A stretch of 64,000 bases of DNA from JBBARC01 sp040400005 (GTDB lineage Bacteria > Pseudomonadota > Alphaproteobacteria > Acetobacterales > Acetobacteraceae), in contig JBBARC010000008.1 in NCBI GenBank assembly GCA_040400005.1, forward strand, positions 1 through 64,000, given 5' to 3'. The position numbers were made by a program, and so were the translations under genes. How positions within the stretch are numbered: position 1 is the stretch's first letter; every line of letters starts with the position of its first letter. Below are positions 50,244 to 59,105 of this stretch, in pieces. The notes beneath the pieces were generated by a model. The model was not told where the DNA came from. It ran no database searches and saw nothing but the letters and a program-made list of their open reading frames with translations.

Positions 50244-51399
50244 CCAGCACGTGCTGCTTACCGTCGGCGGCTTGCTTGATCGTGGCCGGGCCGCAGCCAA
50301 TCTAACCGATTTCGGCGATGAATGGTTTATCGTCCCGCTCACCAAATTGGTGGAGTGCATCAACCGCGAAGCTGGTCTTACCAGTGCCGATGCCATGCCG
50401 GTGCAGCGCATCGTGCAAGCCTTGAGCGAACGCCTGCAAATGGTCGATCTGCTCAAACGCCGTCCGGAGATCCTCGACGAGAAGATTGATGTCGCCGGCG
50501 CCATTTTGGGCTTGCCGCGCACCGGCAGCACCATGATGCAGCGCCTGTTAGGTGCCGCCCCGCAACTCACATCCGGGTTTTGGTGGGAAGTCACCTTTCC
50601 GCTGCCTTTCCCCGGCGAACAACCGGGAAACCCGACGCCCCGTCAGGAAGCAGCCAAAGCGGCGGTTGAATATTATTATACCGCCTGGCCAGAATTTCGC
50701 AGCATCCACCCGATGGATGCCATGGCGCAGGATGAAGATGTCATTCTGCTCGATAAAAGCTTTCTCAGCTCAACTTATGATTCGATGCTAAACATCCCCA
50801 GTTACGGGTTTTGGATGCCAGGCCAGGATCACACCCGCGCCTACGAAGAACTAAAAATATGGCTGCAAATATTGCAGGAACAATCGCCCTGGCGCCGTGG
50901 CCGTAAATGGATTTTGAAATCACCGCACCACCTGATCGGCGGCCTGAGCGGCTTTCTAAAAGTCTTTCCGCAGGCTAAGGCGATCATGACCCACCGGGCG
51001 ATCGAGGATGTGCTGCCATCCTATTGCAGTATGTGCGCATCGATCACCGCCCCCGATTCCACCACCTTGGACCATGCAGCCTTGGGCCCATACTGGTTGC
51101 GTCGCTTTTCTGATGCGATGGACCGCCTAGCCGCAGTGCGCGCAACCGAGCCTGCTGATCGTTTTATCGATGTGCGCTACGATGCGGTCACCGCCGACCC
51201 CATTGGTGAAGCAACCCGCGTGATGGCAGCTTTGGGCGTGCCTGCAACACCCGCCGATATCGCGGCGATGCAGGCATGGTATGCCGTCAATGGCCGCGAA
51301 GCCCGCCCACCCCACCATTATGTCGCGGATAATTTCGGCCTGGAACCGCAAACCGTACAGGCTGCGTTTGCGCGCTATAACGCAACTTATCTCTTATAA
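50230..51399 (+). CDS. Sulfotransferase family protein
   Basis: A 389-residue PAPS-dependent sulfotransferase of the bacterial Sulfotransfer_3 kind. The 5'-phosphosulfate loop is GAILGLPRTGSTMMQRLLG (about 95-113); the 3'-phosphate part is KAIMTHRAIEDVLPSYCSM (about 249-267). RKWILKSPHHLIGGL (about 227-241) is the family's K-SP-H motif. It would either add sulfate to a hydroxyl or, as some relatives, act in another transfer. It overlaps the EthD-like gene. Its presence in a region with two sulfatases (19 and 28 kb) is notable. Confidence 0.88.
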   Translation: MDQSSQHVLLTVGGLLDRGRAAANLTDFGDEWFIVPLTKLVECINREAGLTSADAMPVQRIVQALSERLQMVDLLKRRPEILDEKIDVAGAILGLPRTGSTMMQRLLGAAPQLTSGFWWEVTFPLPFPGEQPGNPTPRQEAAKAAVEYYYTAWPEFRSIHPMDAMAQDEDVILLDKSFLSSTYDSMLNIPSYGFWMPGQDHTRAYEELKIWLQILQEQSPWRRGRKWILKSPHHLIGGLSGFLKVFPQAKAIMTHRAIEDVLPSYCSMCASITAPDSTTLDHAALGPYWLRRFSDAMDRLAAVRATEPADRFIDVRYDAVTADPIGEATRVMAALGVPATPADIAAMQAWYAVNGREARPPHHYVADNFGLEPQTVQAAFARYNATYLL

Positions 51400-51425
51400 A
51401 AAACGAATTTTTGGAGAAAACGACC

Positions 51426-52205
51426 ATGATACTTAAAGGCAAAACCGTCATCATTACTGGTATCGGCCCTGGCATGGGCCGCAAGATGGCGGTGGGGGCT
51501 GCGCGCGAAGGGGCGAATGTTGCGATGGCTGCGCGGTCGGCGCCATTTCTTAAAGAAGTGCGCGCCGAAATCGAGGAATTTGGTGGCAAGGCCATCGATG
51601 TCGTCACCGACGTCTCCAAAATGGAAGATTGCCAGAACATAGCGGATGCCACCATCAAAGCGTTCGGCCGCATCGATGGGCTAGTCAATTCGGCCTACTA
51701 CCACCCCGATTGGCACAATTTCGAAAGCTGCGATCTCGACCAATGGGCCCGCGCCTACGATGTCGCCTGCATGGGCGCCATGCGCATGATCCGCTGCGTG
51801 TTGCCGCAAATGAAAGCGCAAGGCGGCGGTTCGGTGGTGAATGTCACTACCCTTGCTACCCGCAAACCCATGCAGGGCGAAGGCGGTTATGCCATTGCCA
51901 AAGCAGGGTTGGGGCAGGTTACCCGCCAATTGGCAGTAGAACTTGGGCCGTATAACATTCGTGTCAATCAATCGGTCATGGGCTGGCTGTGGGGCGCACC
52001 GCTGGAAGGCTACATCAACAACATGGTGGCGTCGGGCGTTGATCGCGATCAGCTAATGGGTGAAATCACCAGTCGCATCGCCCTGAAACGTATGCTGCCA
52101 GACCAGGATTGCGCCAAACCGATCTACTTTCTGCTGTCCGACTACGCCAGCGAAGTGACCGGCGCTGCTTTGGAAGTTAACGGCGGCGAATACGTTTCAC
52201 CCTGA
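51426..52205 (+). CDS. SDR family oxidoreductase, atypical active site
   Basis: A 259-residue SDR. The cofactor motif is TGIGPGMGRKMA (about 11-22), but the usual NNAG is NSAYY, and the position of the catalytic Ser reads VNVTTLAT, with Thr. The YAIAK Tyr and Lys are kept (about 153-157). It may work with Thr in place of Ser, or be a special subgroup. GGAG is before the ATG at 51426. Gene order with the NTF2-like and DUF1214 genes suggests an operon 49506-54713. Confidence 0.87.
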   Translation: MILKGKTVIITGIGPGMGRKMAVGAAREGANVAMAARSAPFLKEVRAEIEEFGGKAIDVVTDVSKMEDCQNIADATIKAFGRIDGLVNSAYYHPDWHNFESCDLDQWARAYDVACMGAMRMIRCVLPQMKAQGGGSVVNVTTLATRKPMQGEGGYAIAKAGLGQVTRQLAVELGPYNIRVNQSVMGWLWGAPLEGYINNMVASGVDRDQLMGEITSRIALKRMLPDQDCAKPIYFLLSDYASEVTGAALEVNGGEYVSP

Positions 52206-52234
52206 TTGCGCAACAGATAGATAGGAGCACACCG

Positions 52235-52705
52235 ATGTCGCTTCGCCTTGAAGATATCGAGCTGATCAAGCAAACCAAATACAAATACTGCCGCGGCATC
52301 GATACCTGCGATATCCCGCTGCTAGAAACCCTGTTTACCGACAATATGTCAGTGGATTACCAGGGCGGCAGTTACCGCTTTCAGGCGCAGGGCAAAGCCG
52401 ATGTACTGGCCGCGATAAAAATGGCGTTCCACCCGCAATTTTTGTCCAGCCACACGCTGCACCACCCCATTATCGATGTGCACGATGATGATACCGCCAG
52501 CGGCCATTGGACGCTGATCGATTACAACATAAACCTACCCGATCTACGCAAAACCACCGGCTGTTCGTTCTATGTCGACACCTACCGCAAAATAGCAGGT
52601 GTTTGGCTGATAGAACGCTCAACCTACACCAGGCTGTTTGAGGAAGTGGAGGTTTTGGAAAAAGCACCGAACCTAACCGCCCACTATCTCGGCCGCAAAA
52701 CCTAA
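52235..52705 (+). CDS. NTF2-like (SnoaL/ketosteroid-isomerase fold) protein
   Basis: A 156-residue protein. LEDIELIKQTKYKYCRGIDTCDIPLLETLFTDNMSVDYQGGSY (about 5-48) is the typical SnoaL_4 start; HTLHHPIIDVHDDDTASGHW and GVWLIERSTYTRLFE follow. The fold hosts isomerases, dehydratases and aldol-type cyclases. It resembles the gene at 61648-62175, so two such proteins serve the region. AGGAG precedes the ATG. Confidence 0.88.
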   Translation: MSLRLEDIELIKQTKYKYCRGIDTCDIPLLETLFTDNMSVDYQGGSYRFQAQGKADVLAAIKMAFHPQFLSSHTLHHPIIDVHDDDTASGHWTLIDYNINLPDLRKTTGCSFYVDTYRKIAGVWLIERSTYTRLFEEVEVLEKAPNLTAHYLGRKT

Positions 52706-52716
52706 AGGCCCGCCGC

Positions 52717-53844
52717 ATGACAACCGCGCACAGTGATCCGCAAAGCTCCGCCATCGTCGATGGCACCGCCTGGCGCGATTTTTGTGCGCGGCTGGCCGAA
52801 GCAGGGTCGATTATTTTATCGCCAGACGCACCAGCAACGCCGCTTGATCGGGCCGAAGGGTATCGCTACCTCACCCGCCTGTTGCGCATAGCCCTGGAAA
52901 TGAACCTGGAAGCCGCCGACCCTGATTTTCCCTATTTCTATATGGCATCGCACGAAACTGCTAAGATAGGCGCCGATAATCCCGATAATATTTATTGGAA
53001 TGCAACGGTAACTGCGGCCAACAGTTACCGCATCACCGGCACCCGCGGCACTATGGCGTATTTCGGCATCGGCACCAAAGCCAACCGCTACCATATCGAT
53101 GGCACCATGGCCTCTACCGGTGAACTAGATGATAGCACCATTACCTGGGGTGCCGATGGCGAGCTGGAAATTGTCGTCAGCCAAACCCGCCAGCCTGGCA
53201 ATTGGCTGCCGATGCAGCCAGACACCAGTTTTGTCATCATCCGCCAATCCTATCTCGATCGCGGCCTGGAAAAGCCGGGTAACTTCAAAATCGAGCGCAT
53301 CGGCGCGCCGATGCTACCCAAACCGCTCGATCCTGCCTTTATGCAAGTAGCCCTAGCCCGCAGCGCCAATTTTGTGTTCGGCACGGCGGCGACCTTTCAC
53401 GCCTGGGCGCAGGAATTTAAACAATCTCCCAATCAATTGCCAGCGCGCGACCAGGCCAAATATTGCCGCGCTGGCGGCGATCCTAATATTTTTTACCTGC
53501 ACGGCTATTTCGATTTCCCCATGGACCATGCCTGGGTGATTGATGTCATGCCACCGGATTGCCCCTATTGGAATTTTCAAATCGAAAATTGGTGGATGGA
53601 ATCGCTCGATTACCGCCACCTGCAAGTCTCGGTCAACAAACACACGGCGCGCCGTAACCCAGATGGCAGCGTCACTTTTGTGGTCGCCGCCAGCGATACC
53701 GGGGTTGGTAATTTCATTGATCGCGCCGGCCACCAAACCGGCACTGCACTATTGCGCTGGCTTGGCGCCAGCACCCACCCGGTGCCCACCTGCCGGGTGA
53801 TCCCACTTGCAAACCTTCAAGCAGACATCAGGAGTGTACTATGA
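52717..53844 (+). CDS. DUF1214 domain protein
   Basis: A 375-residue protein. The early part GYRYLTRLLRIALEMNLEAADPDFPYF (about 50-76) and NPDNIYWNATVTAANSYRITGTRG (about 86-109) are common in DUF1214-related proteins, as is NFQIENWWMESLDYRHLQVSVNKHTARRNPDGSVTFVVAASDTG near the end. These proteins stand near degradation operons, role unknown. It lies 11 nt after the NTF2-like gene and overlaps the next SDR by four bases. Confidence 0.82.
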   Translation: MTTAHSDPQSSAIVDGTAWRDFCARLAEAGSIILSPDAPATPLDRAEGYRYLTRLLRIALEMNLEAADPDFPYFYMASHETAKIGADNPDNIYWNATVTAANSYRITGTRGTMAYFGIGTKANRYHIDGTMASTGELDDSTITWGADGELEIVVSQTRQPGNWLPMQPDTSFVIIRQSYLDRGLEKPGNFKIERIGAPMLPKPLDPAFMQVALARSANFVFGTAATFHAWAQEFKQSPNQLPARDQAKYCRAGGDPNIFYLHGYFDFPMDHAWVIDVMPPDCPYWNFQIENWWMESLDYRHLQVSVNKHTARRNPDGSVTFVVAASDTGVGNFIDRAGHQTGTALLRWLGASTHPVPTCRVIPLANLQADIRSVL

Positions 53845-54713
53845 GCACAGCTTTCATCAGTGGCGGCGCCGAAGGGCAGGGATATTTGCTGGCCCGTAAA
53901 CTCGCGCAACGTGGCTGGCGCGTGTTTGCTGGCGTATTACCCAATGCGAAAACCGATGGCTTTGCCGATTTGCCGTCGGTTACCGTGGTCCCGCAAGACG
54001 TTTCCGACCCCGACTCGGTGATCAAAAGTGCCGAAATTGTCGAAGCCGCCCTCAAAGGTGATGGCATCGATCTGCTGTTGAATGTCGCGGGGGTCGCCGA
54101 TATCGGATCGGGCCCGCTGGAAAATGCCTCCACTGCCGATCTGCGCCGGGTGTTTGAAATCAACACCTTTGGCCAGTTGCGCCTGATCCAGGCCTTTTTG
54201 CCGGCGCTGCGCCGCGCAAGTCCAGGTGCACGCATCATGAACTACGCCTCGGGCGCGGTGCTGGTCACCCCACCCTGTGCCGGTGTTTATTCAATGAGCA
54301 AACATGCAGTGCACGGCATGACCCTTACTTTGCGCGGTGAATTGGCCCCGTTCGGCATTCAGCTCACCACCGTCATGCCTGGCGGCGTGCTTACCAACAT
54401 GTCGAAGAATTCCTTTCAAACCACCAAAGATATGTGGGATCGGGTGCGCCCAGAAATTCGCAAAATCTACGAACCATTTTTGTGGACCCCAACCACCCAA
54501 GTGCTACCAACTTTGCTGGAAAAAAGCGGCAGCACACCCGAACAGGCAGTCGATGCAGCGCTGAAATTGCTCGATATCAAGCGCTGGAAATCAAGCTACA
54601 CCATCGGCAAAGATGCAGCGATGCTCAAACCAATGCATAAATTCCTGTCAGAAGGCATGTTCGAAGCCATGCTGCGCAACACCTACAAAGTGCCGGCGCT
54701 CAAAACCAAATAG
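53841..54713 (+). CDS. SDR family oxidoreductase
   Basis: A 290-residue SDR with an extended C-terminus. The cofactor motif SGGAEGQGYLLA (about 7-18) deviates from TGxxxGxG, NVAG replaces NNAG, while MNYASG, VYSMSKHAVHG (Tyr, Lys at about 153-157) and MPGGVLTNM are standard. The end (KRWKSSYTIGKDAAMLKPMHKFLSEGMFEAML) resembles 17-beta/retinol-type SDRs. Last gene of the operon that began at 49506; a terminator follows at 54722-54751. Confidence 0.88.
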   Translation: MSTAFISGGAEGQGYLLARKLAQRGWRVFAGVLPNAKTDGFADLPSVTVVPQDVSDPDSVIKSAEIVEAALKGDGIDLLLNVAGVADIGSGPLENASTADLRRVFEINTFGQLRLIQAFLPALRRASPGARIMNYASGAVLVTPPCAGVYSMSKHAVHGMTLTLRGELAPFGIQLTTVMPGGVLTNMSKNSFQTTKDMWDRVRPEIRKIYEPFLWTPTTQVLPTLLEKSGSTPEQAVDAALKLLDIKRWKSSYTIGKDAAMLKPMHKFLSEGMFEAMLRNTYKVPALKTK

Positions 54714-54721
54714 TCACAAAA

Positions 54722-54751
54722 AAGGCTGGGGGATGTTCGCCCCCCAGCCTT
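54722..54751. terminator. Bidirectional terminator
   Basis: AAGGCTGGGGG (54722-54732) and CCCCCAGCCTT (54741-54751) form an 11-bp perfect stem with an 8-nt loop, with A-rich bases before and CTTCTC after, between the convergent SDR and P450 genes. Confidence 0.88.
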
Positions 54752-54785
54752 CTCATGGCCCAAAGTTTTTCGGGGCGCTCGTTTG

Positions 54786-56156
54786 CTAAGCCTTCGCCGG
54801 CATCCGTATGCCACGCACTTTGACGGCAAACTTGGTCGATGGCCCCGGCGTAGGCGCGGTTTTAGTTTTCAGCACGTAATCCGGCGGATCAAGTTCCAGA
54901 TCCAACCGATGAAATAGCCGTGACATCGAAAGCGCCATTTGCACTTCCGCCAAAGGTTTACCCAGGCAGGTATGCGGCCCGCGCCCGTAAGGTGAATACA
55001 CCCCCGGCCGCACATGTTCGGCGCGGGGCCGTTCATAACGGTCAATGTCGAAAGTTTCCGCGTTGGGAAAGTGCTCGTTCATGAAGTGCGGCACCGATGT
55101 GCCGACAAACAGCAACTCACCTTCGTGAATTTTATGCCCCTGAAACATAAAATCTTTAGTCGCCGTGCGCATTTGGGCAACCGCTATCGGGTGCAACCGC
55201 ATGGTTTCCTGCACCGCACCGTTCACCACAGGCAGCTTGATGATATCCTGTTCTTCAAGGCTATCTTTTTTGTAAAGCTCATCGGCTTCGGTGCGAATAC
55301 GCGCCAGCACATCCTTATGCTTCAGCGCCCGATAGATAAAAGAGCTTAGCGTGTTGGCAACCGTATCCAGCCCGGCCACATACGGCCCGGTCAAATTCAG
55401 AATAAGATCACGTGCCGGGATCAAATCCGGCCGTTCCTGATGGGCGCGCATAATATCGCCAATCAGGTTCTGTGGCAGCTCGCCGCGTGCGGCACGTTCA
55501 TGGAAATCGGCGATCATCTTCTCGCCAAGTTCGTTTACCCGGCGTTTGGCTTTCTGATAGCGCGGATCCATCAGCACAATTTTGGGCCGCTGCCGGGTCA
55601 CTAGCGCATTCAAAATATACAGAATAGTGGTGCGAATATCTTTGACATATTCAAGCGGTGCGTTGCCGGTGAGAATTTCACCCAGCTGCTCCACCACCAT
55701 ATATTGCATGGCAGTCACCACTGGCACCGATGTGCCCACTTTCCAATCGCGCGCAATGGCGCGGTCGGTGATGGTCACCAAATCATTATAGCGCCCAGCG
55801 ATCGCCTCGCGCGAATAGCCGCGCCGCATGATCATGCGCAGTTCGTTATGCACTTCGCCATCGGTGCCGGTCAGGGTTTTGCTGGCGCCGTATTCGTCAA
55901 CTAGCCCTTGCCAGAATTCTTTCGATCGCAGGCTGTCCTTGCCTTCTCGCGTGTTCATGAAATTGGCAGCTTCAACGCCGGCAATCACCGTGTAGGTGGT
56001 GCTCATCAATTTCACGCGAAAAACCGGGCCGTATTTGCGATACATGTTCACAAAAAAACGCGCGGGGTCCCGCGCCATTTCAAACGCATTGCCTACTATC
56101 GGCAACCCGCTGGCCATCGGTATCTCAGTCGTGAAAGGAACCTCGGCTACGTCCAT
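54786..56156 (-). CDS. Cytochrome P450
   Basis: A 456-residue soluble bacterial P450. The heme motif is YSPYGRGPHTCLGKPLAE with ligand Cys 397; the I helix has GPYVAGLDTVANTLS (about 256-270, oxygen-activating Asp-Thr); the ExxR motif is VQETMRLHPIAVAQ. Between ExxR and the heme there is a normal meander. No ferredoxin gene is present nearby, so electrons come from elsewhere. It is divergent from the Lrp pair with a regulon dyad between them. It probably hydroxylates the polycyclic substrate. Confidence 0.93.
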   Translation of the reverse strand: MDVAEVPFTTEIPMASGLPIVGNAFEMARDPARFFVNMYRKYGPVFRVKLMSTTYTVIAGVEAANFMNTREGKDSLRSKEFWQGLVDEYGASKTLTGTDGEVHNELRMIMRRGYSREAIAGRYNDLVTITDRAIARDWKVGTSVPVVTAMQYMVVEQLGEILTGNAPLEYVKDIRTTILYILNALVTRQRPKIVLMDPRYQKAKRRVNELGEKMIADFHERAARGELPQNLIGDIMRAHQERPDLIPARDLILNLTGPYVAGLDTVANTLSSFIYRALKHKDVLARIRTEADELYKKDSLEEQDIIKLPVVNGAVQETMRLHPIAVAQMRTATKDFMFQGHKIHEGELLFVGTSVPHFMNEHFPNAETFDIDRYERPRAEHVRPGVYSPYGRGPHTCLGKPLAEVQMALSMSRLFHRLDLELDPPDYVLKTKTAPTPGPSTKFAVKVRGIRMPAKA

Positions 56157-56194
56157 TTAGGACCTCCCGTAAACCCAGTGGTTTTTTGGCGATA

Positions 56195-56227
56195 TTGCGT
56201 AATACCCAGGGTTCATACTACGCATTG
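56195..56227. promoter_or_regulatory. Candidate regulon operator 3
   Basis: TGCGTA (56196-56201)-N17-TACGCA (56219-56224), a perfect dyad in the 121-bp gap between the P450 gene (start 56156) and the first Lrp-type regulator (start 56278). The extended halves ATATTGCGTAATAC and CAATGCGTAGTATG (second on the minus strand) match eight of ten core positions. Confidence 0.7.
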
Positions 56228-56277
56228 TAACACAGTTTGTCGATTGGAGTGAGTGTTTGAGAGGGTCAAAGGGCCGA

Positions 56278-56901
56278 ATGGCTGCGCAAATCAACAATGG
56301 CAGCCCAACCGGCGCGCCGCCAGAGCAGCCCAACCCCATTCCTGGCGCGCCGCCAGGGGCGGAGCGGCGCCGCGCGATCCCTCCCCCGTCGGGCAATATG
56401 CGCAGCCCGACGCCCGCCAGCGCCGATGCCGCATCGCAGCAAATCTCGCTTTCTGAACTAGATACGGTCGATATGGGGATCATCGCTGTGCTGCGCGAAA
56501 ACGGCCGCGCCACCAACCAGGAAATTGCCGATCGCCTGCAAATCTCGCCGGCCACTGTTTCCGCCCGGGTTCGCCGCTTTGAAGAGGCCAACGCTATGCG
56601 GGTGGTGGCGGTCACCGATTTCGCCGCCCACGGGTACAATGTGCTCATCGCGGTTGGCGTGCAGGTCTATAAACGCCGCGCCGAAGATGTCGCCCGCGAC
56701 CTCGCCGCCTTCCCGGAAGTGTTTAGCATCAATTTAATGACCGGCATTTACGATCTGGAAATTCTGGTGGCGTTGCATGATTTCGCCGAAATTGATGTTT
56801 TTCTGAATGATCATGTCGCCAACGTCGATGGTATTCGCCATCTCGAGCCTGGCATTGCGGTGGATGTGGTTAAATTCCAGTTCAACGTGGCCCCGCTATG
56901 A
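56278..56901 (+). CDS. Lrp/AsnC family regulator with Pro-rich N-terminus
   Basis: A 207-residue regulator. About 55 residues of Pro/Ala/Gly-rich sequence precede a normal winged helix-turn-helix (LDTVDMGIIAVLRENGRATNQEIADRLQISPATVSARVRRFEEANAM, about 62-108) and the RAM domain with VGVQVYKRRAEDVARDLAAFPEVFSINLMTGIYDLEILVAL. The added N-terminal part is unusual for Lrp. The ATG at 56278 is preferred over TTG 56257. Its stop overlaps the start of a second Lrp-type gene (ATGA), so the two form a tandem pair and maybe a hetero-oligomer. Confidence 0.9.
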   Translation: MAAQINNGSPTGAPPEQPNPIPGAPPGAERRRAIPPPSGNMRSPTPASADAASQQISLSELDTVDMGIIAVLRENGRATNQEIADRLQISPATVSARVRRFEEANAMRVVAVTDFAAHGYNVLIAVGVQVYKRRAEDVARDLAAFPEVFSINLMTGIYDLEILVALHDFAEIDVFLNDHVANVDGIRHLEPGIAVDVVKFQFNVAPL

Positions 56902-57374
56902 GCCGCGAAACCCTCGATACCCTCGATCGTGCCATTGTTGATATTTTGGCCCGCGATGCCCGCATTTCCAATCGCCAAATCGCGGCCGATCTCGGCGTTA
57001 CCGAAGGTACGGTACGGGCGCGCATCAAACGCCTGCAACAGGAAAACCTCATCCGCTTCACCGTGGTTACCGATTTTCGCCTAGCCGGATCCCCCCGCCT
57101 GGTGATGATCGGCATTCACGCCGAACCCGCATCGGTGCGTGCCCTTGCCGCCAGTATTTCAGCCATGCCAGAAATTGGCTGCGTTATTCTCATGCTTGGT
57201 CGCTACAACATTATGGCCATGGGCTTGTTCACCGATCTCGAAGATGTCGTCGATATTGCCAACAACCGCATCCTGGCAATGGAAGGCGTGCGTCATGTCG
57301 AAACATCCATCGCGGTACGCTCGCTAAAATACGATGCTCGCATGGCCAAAATTACCAAGGATTTCGATCCCTAA
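56898..57374 (+). CDS. Lrp/AsnC family regulator, second of a tandem pair
   Basis: A 158-residue regulator of normal length. LDTLDRAIVDILARDARISNRQIAADLGVTEGTVRARIKRLQQENLI (about 6-52) is the winged helix-turn-helix; VMIGIHAEPASVRALAASISAMPEIGCVILMLGRYNIMAMGLF is the RAM domain. It overlaps the first Lrp gene by four bases. The pair would be candidates to bind the dyads in the five divergent promoter regions. Convergent with the acyl-CoA synthetase (8 nt apart). Confidence 0.93.
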   Translation: MSRETLDTLDRAIVDILARDARISNRQIAADLGVTEGTVRARIKRLQQENLIRFTVVTDFRLAGSPRLVMIGIHAEPASVRALAASISAMPEIGCVILMLGRYNIMAMGLFTDLEDVVDIANNRILAMEGVRHVETSIAVRSLKYDARMAKITKDFDP

Positions 57375-57382
57375 CGGCAGCA

Positions 57383-58957
57383 CTAAACACCCAATTTACG
57401 CAAATCCGCGCGCACCACCTTGCCCGATGCATTAATTGGCAAGCTTGGCACAATCCGCACCTGCCGCGGCGCTTTATAATTCGCCATAATGTCGCGCGCC
57501 CAGGTGATAATGTCAGCATCGGTCATCACCGCACCAGGCCGTAGCACCACAAACGCCCGGCCCACTTCGCCCATACGCTCATCGGGCACGCCAATAACCG
57601 CAACCATCGCAATGTTTTCATGCGCTGACAGCATCCGTTCAATTTCCGCCGGGTAGCAATTAAACCCGCCGCAAATAAACATCTCCTTCTTGCGGTCGGT
57701 GATGCGCAAATACCCTTCGGCATCGCACACACCAACATCACCGGTGTGCAACCAGCCTTCAGCATCGATCGCCTCGGCCGTTGCCACCGGGTCATCCAGG
57801 TAACCGCGCATCACATTAAAACCACGCACCACAATCTCGCCCGCTTCACCCGCTGGAAGTTGCGCGCCAGAATCATCAATAATGGCAAGTTCAATGCCAG
57901 GTATCGCCCGCCCGCAGGTGCTCGCCACGCGCTCAGCACTGTCCCCCTTGGCACACATGCTCACAACGCCGGTGCTTTCGGTTAACCCATAACCACTCAG
58001 CACGGTTTCAAAACCCAAATCGCGCCCCATGCGTTCAATCAGTGACGGTGGAATAACCGCCGCACCAGTTACCCCCACGCGCAGCGACGAAAAATCATGC
58101 TTTTTATGCCAATCGCCACTCAACAACGTTTGAAAAATTGTCGGCGGGCCCGGAAAAAACGTAATTTTTTCGGCCTCAATCCGCCGCGCGGTTTCGGCCA
58201 CATCAAACACCGCCATCGGCATTATGGCTGCACCACGCAGCAGGCACGAAAGCCAGCCGGCCTTAAAACCAAAAACATGAAAAAACGGGTTAACAATCAA
58301 ATACCTGTCGCCTGCGCGCAAGCCCGCGGCATCACTCCACGCCAAAAACGCACGCACGTTCTGCCCGTGCGCGCTCATCACCCCTTTGGGCCGCCCAGTG
58401 GTGCCCGAGGTAAACATGATGTCGCTAATGTCGGTATCGGTCAGCCGCGCCAACGCCGCATCCACGGCTGTGTCATCAATCGCCGCACCTAATGCGCAAA
58501 AATCCTGCCACCCGAGCGCTATCCCTTCGGCCGCCCCCACCGAAATCACCTGGCGCAAATCGGGCAAATCTTCATCCGCCAGCAAAGCCAGGTAATCGGT
58601 ATCCAAAAATCGCGGCTTCACCACCAACGCGCGCGCCCGTGTACGGCGCAGCAAATCGCCGGCTTCCTGGCCGCGAAACCGCGTGTTCAGCGGCACAATC
58701 GCCGCCCCACATATCTGCGCGCCTAAGGTTCCGAAAATCCACTGTGCGGAATTCGGCGCCCATATCCCCACCACGTCGCCAGGGCCAATACCCAGCGCCA
58801 GAAATGCTGCCGCCACGCGGCGCGCCTCCTGCCATAATTCGGCAAAACTCCAGTGCTGCCCGGCATCGATCAGCGCATCTGCCGCGCCAAACTGCAACGC
58901 CGCCCAGGCCGCCACATGCGGCAGCGTCAGCCGGCTATCCAATTCAGCACGGGTCAT
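57383..58957 (-). CDS. Acyl-CoA synthetase (FadD3-like)
   Basis: A 524-residue ANL-superfamily ligase. The P-loop is IMFTSGTTGRPKGVMSAHGQN (about 177-197), then LSGYGLTESTGVVSM (about 313-327), LHTGDVGVCDAEGYLRITDRKKEMFICGGFNCYPAEIERML (about 400-440) and LPINASGKVVRADLRKL with the C-terminal Lys. The ATG at 58957 gives a normal start; a TTG at 58972 is an alternative. It resembles FadD3, which activates the HIP-type ring remnant of steroids, though that can only be inferred from context (KstD/KshA-like genes nearby). Divergent from an SDR. Confidence 0.9.
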   Translation of the reverse strand: MTRAELDSRLTLPHVAAWAALQFGAADALIDAGQHWSFAELWQEARRVAAAFLALGIGPGDVVGIWAPNSAQWIFGTLGAQICGAAIVPLNTRFRGQEAGDLLRRTRARALVVKPRFLDTDYLALLADEDLPDLRQVISVGAAEGIALGWQDFCALGAAIDDTAVDAALARLTDTDISDIMFTSGTTGRPKGVMSAHGQNVRAFLAWSDAAGLRAGDRYLIVNPFFHVFGFKAGWLSCLLRGAAIMPMAVFDVAETARRIEAEKITFFPGPPTIFQTLLSGDWHKKHDFSSLRVGVTGAAVIPPSLIERMGRDLGFETVLSGYGLTESTGVVSMCAKGDSAERVASTCGRAIPGIELAIIDDSGAQLPAGEAGEIVVRGFNVMRGYLDDPVATAEAIDAEGWLHTGDVGVCDAEGYLRITDRKKEMFICGGFNCYPAEIERMLSAHENIAMVAVIGVPDERMGEVGRAFVVLRPGAVMTDADIITWARDIMANYKAPRQVRIVPSLPINASGKVVRADLRKLGV

Positions 58958-58997
58958 ACTGGCCACTGCCAACTGCGCAGAAAATCAAGCGCCATAT

Positions 58998-59027
58998 TGC
59001 GAAAAACTCCCAATGTGTGGATACTCA
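58998..59027. promoter_or_regulatory. Candidate regulon operator 4 (weak)
   Basis: TGCGAA (58998-59003)-N18-TACTCA (59022-59027), two bases off the ideal dyad. The wider left half ATATTGCGAAAAAC resembles the left half at 56193. Two further half-sites of the CAATGCGTAGTAT kind are at 59011 (CAATGTGTGGATAC) and 59034 (CAACGCGTAGTATT). It lies between the acyl-CoA synthetase and an SDR. Confidence 0.45.
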
Positions 59028-59105
59028 CCCAGTCAACGCGTAGTATTTTGCGCCAAATAAAACCAATCCGCTATCCGTAATCAAACATTTTTGGGGGAAA
59101 CACCT

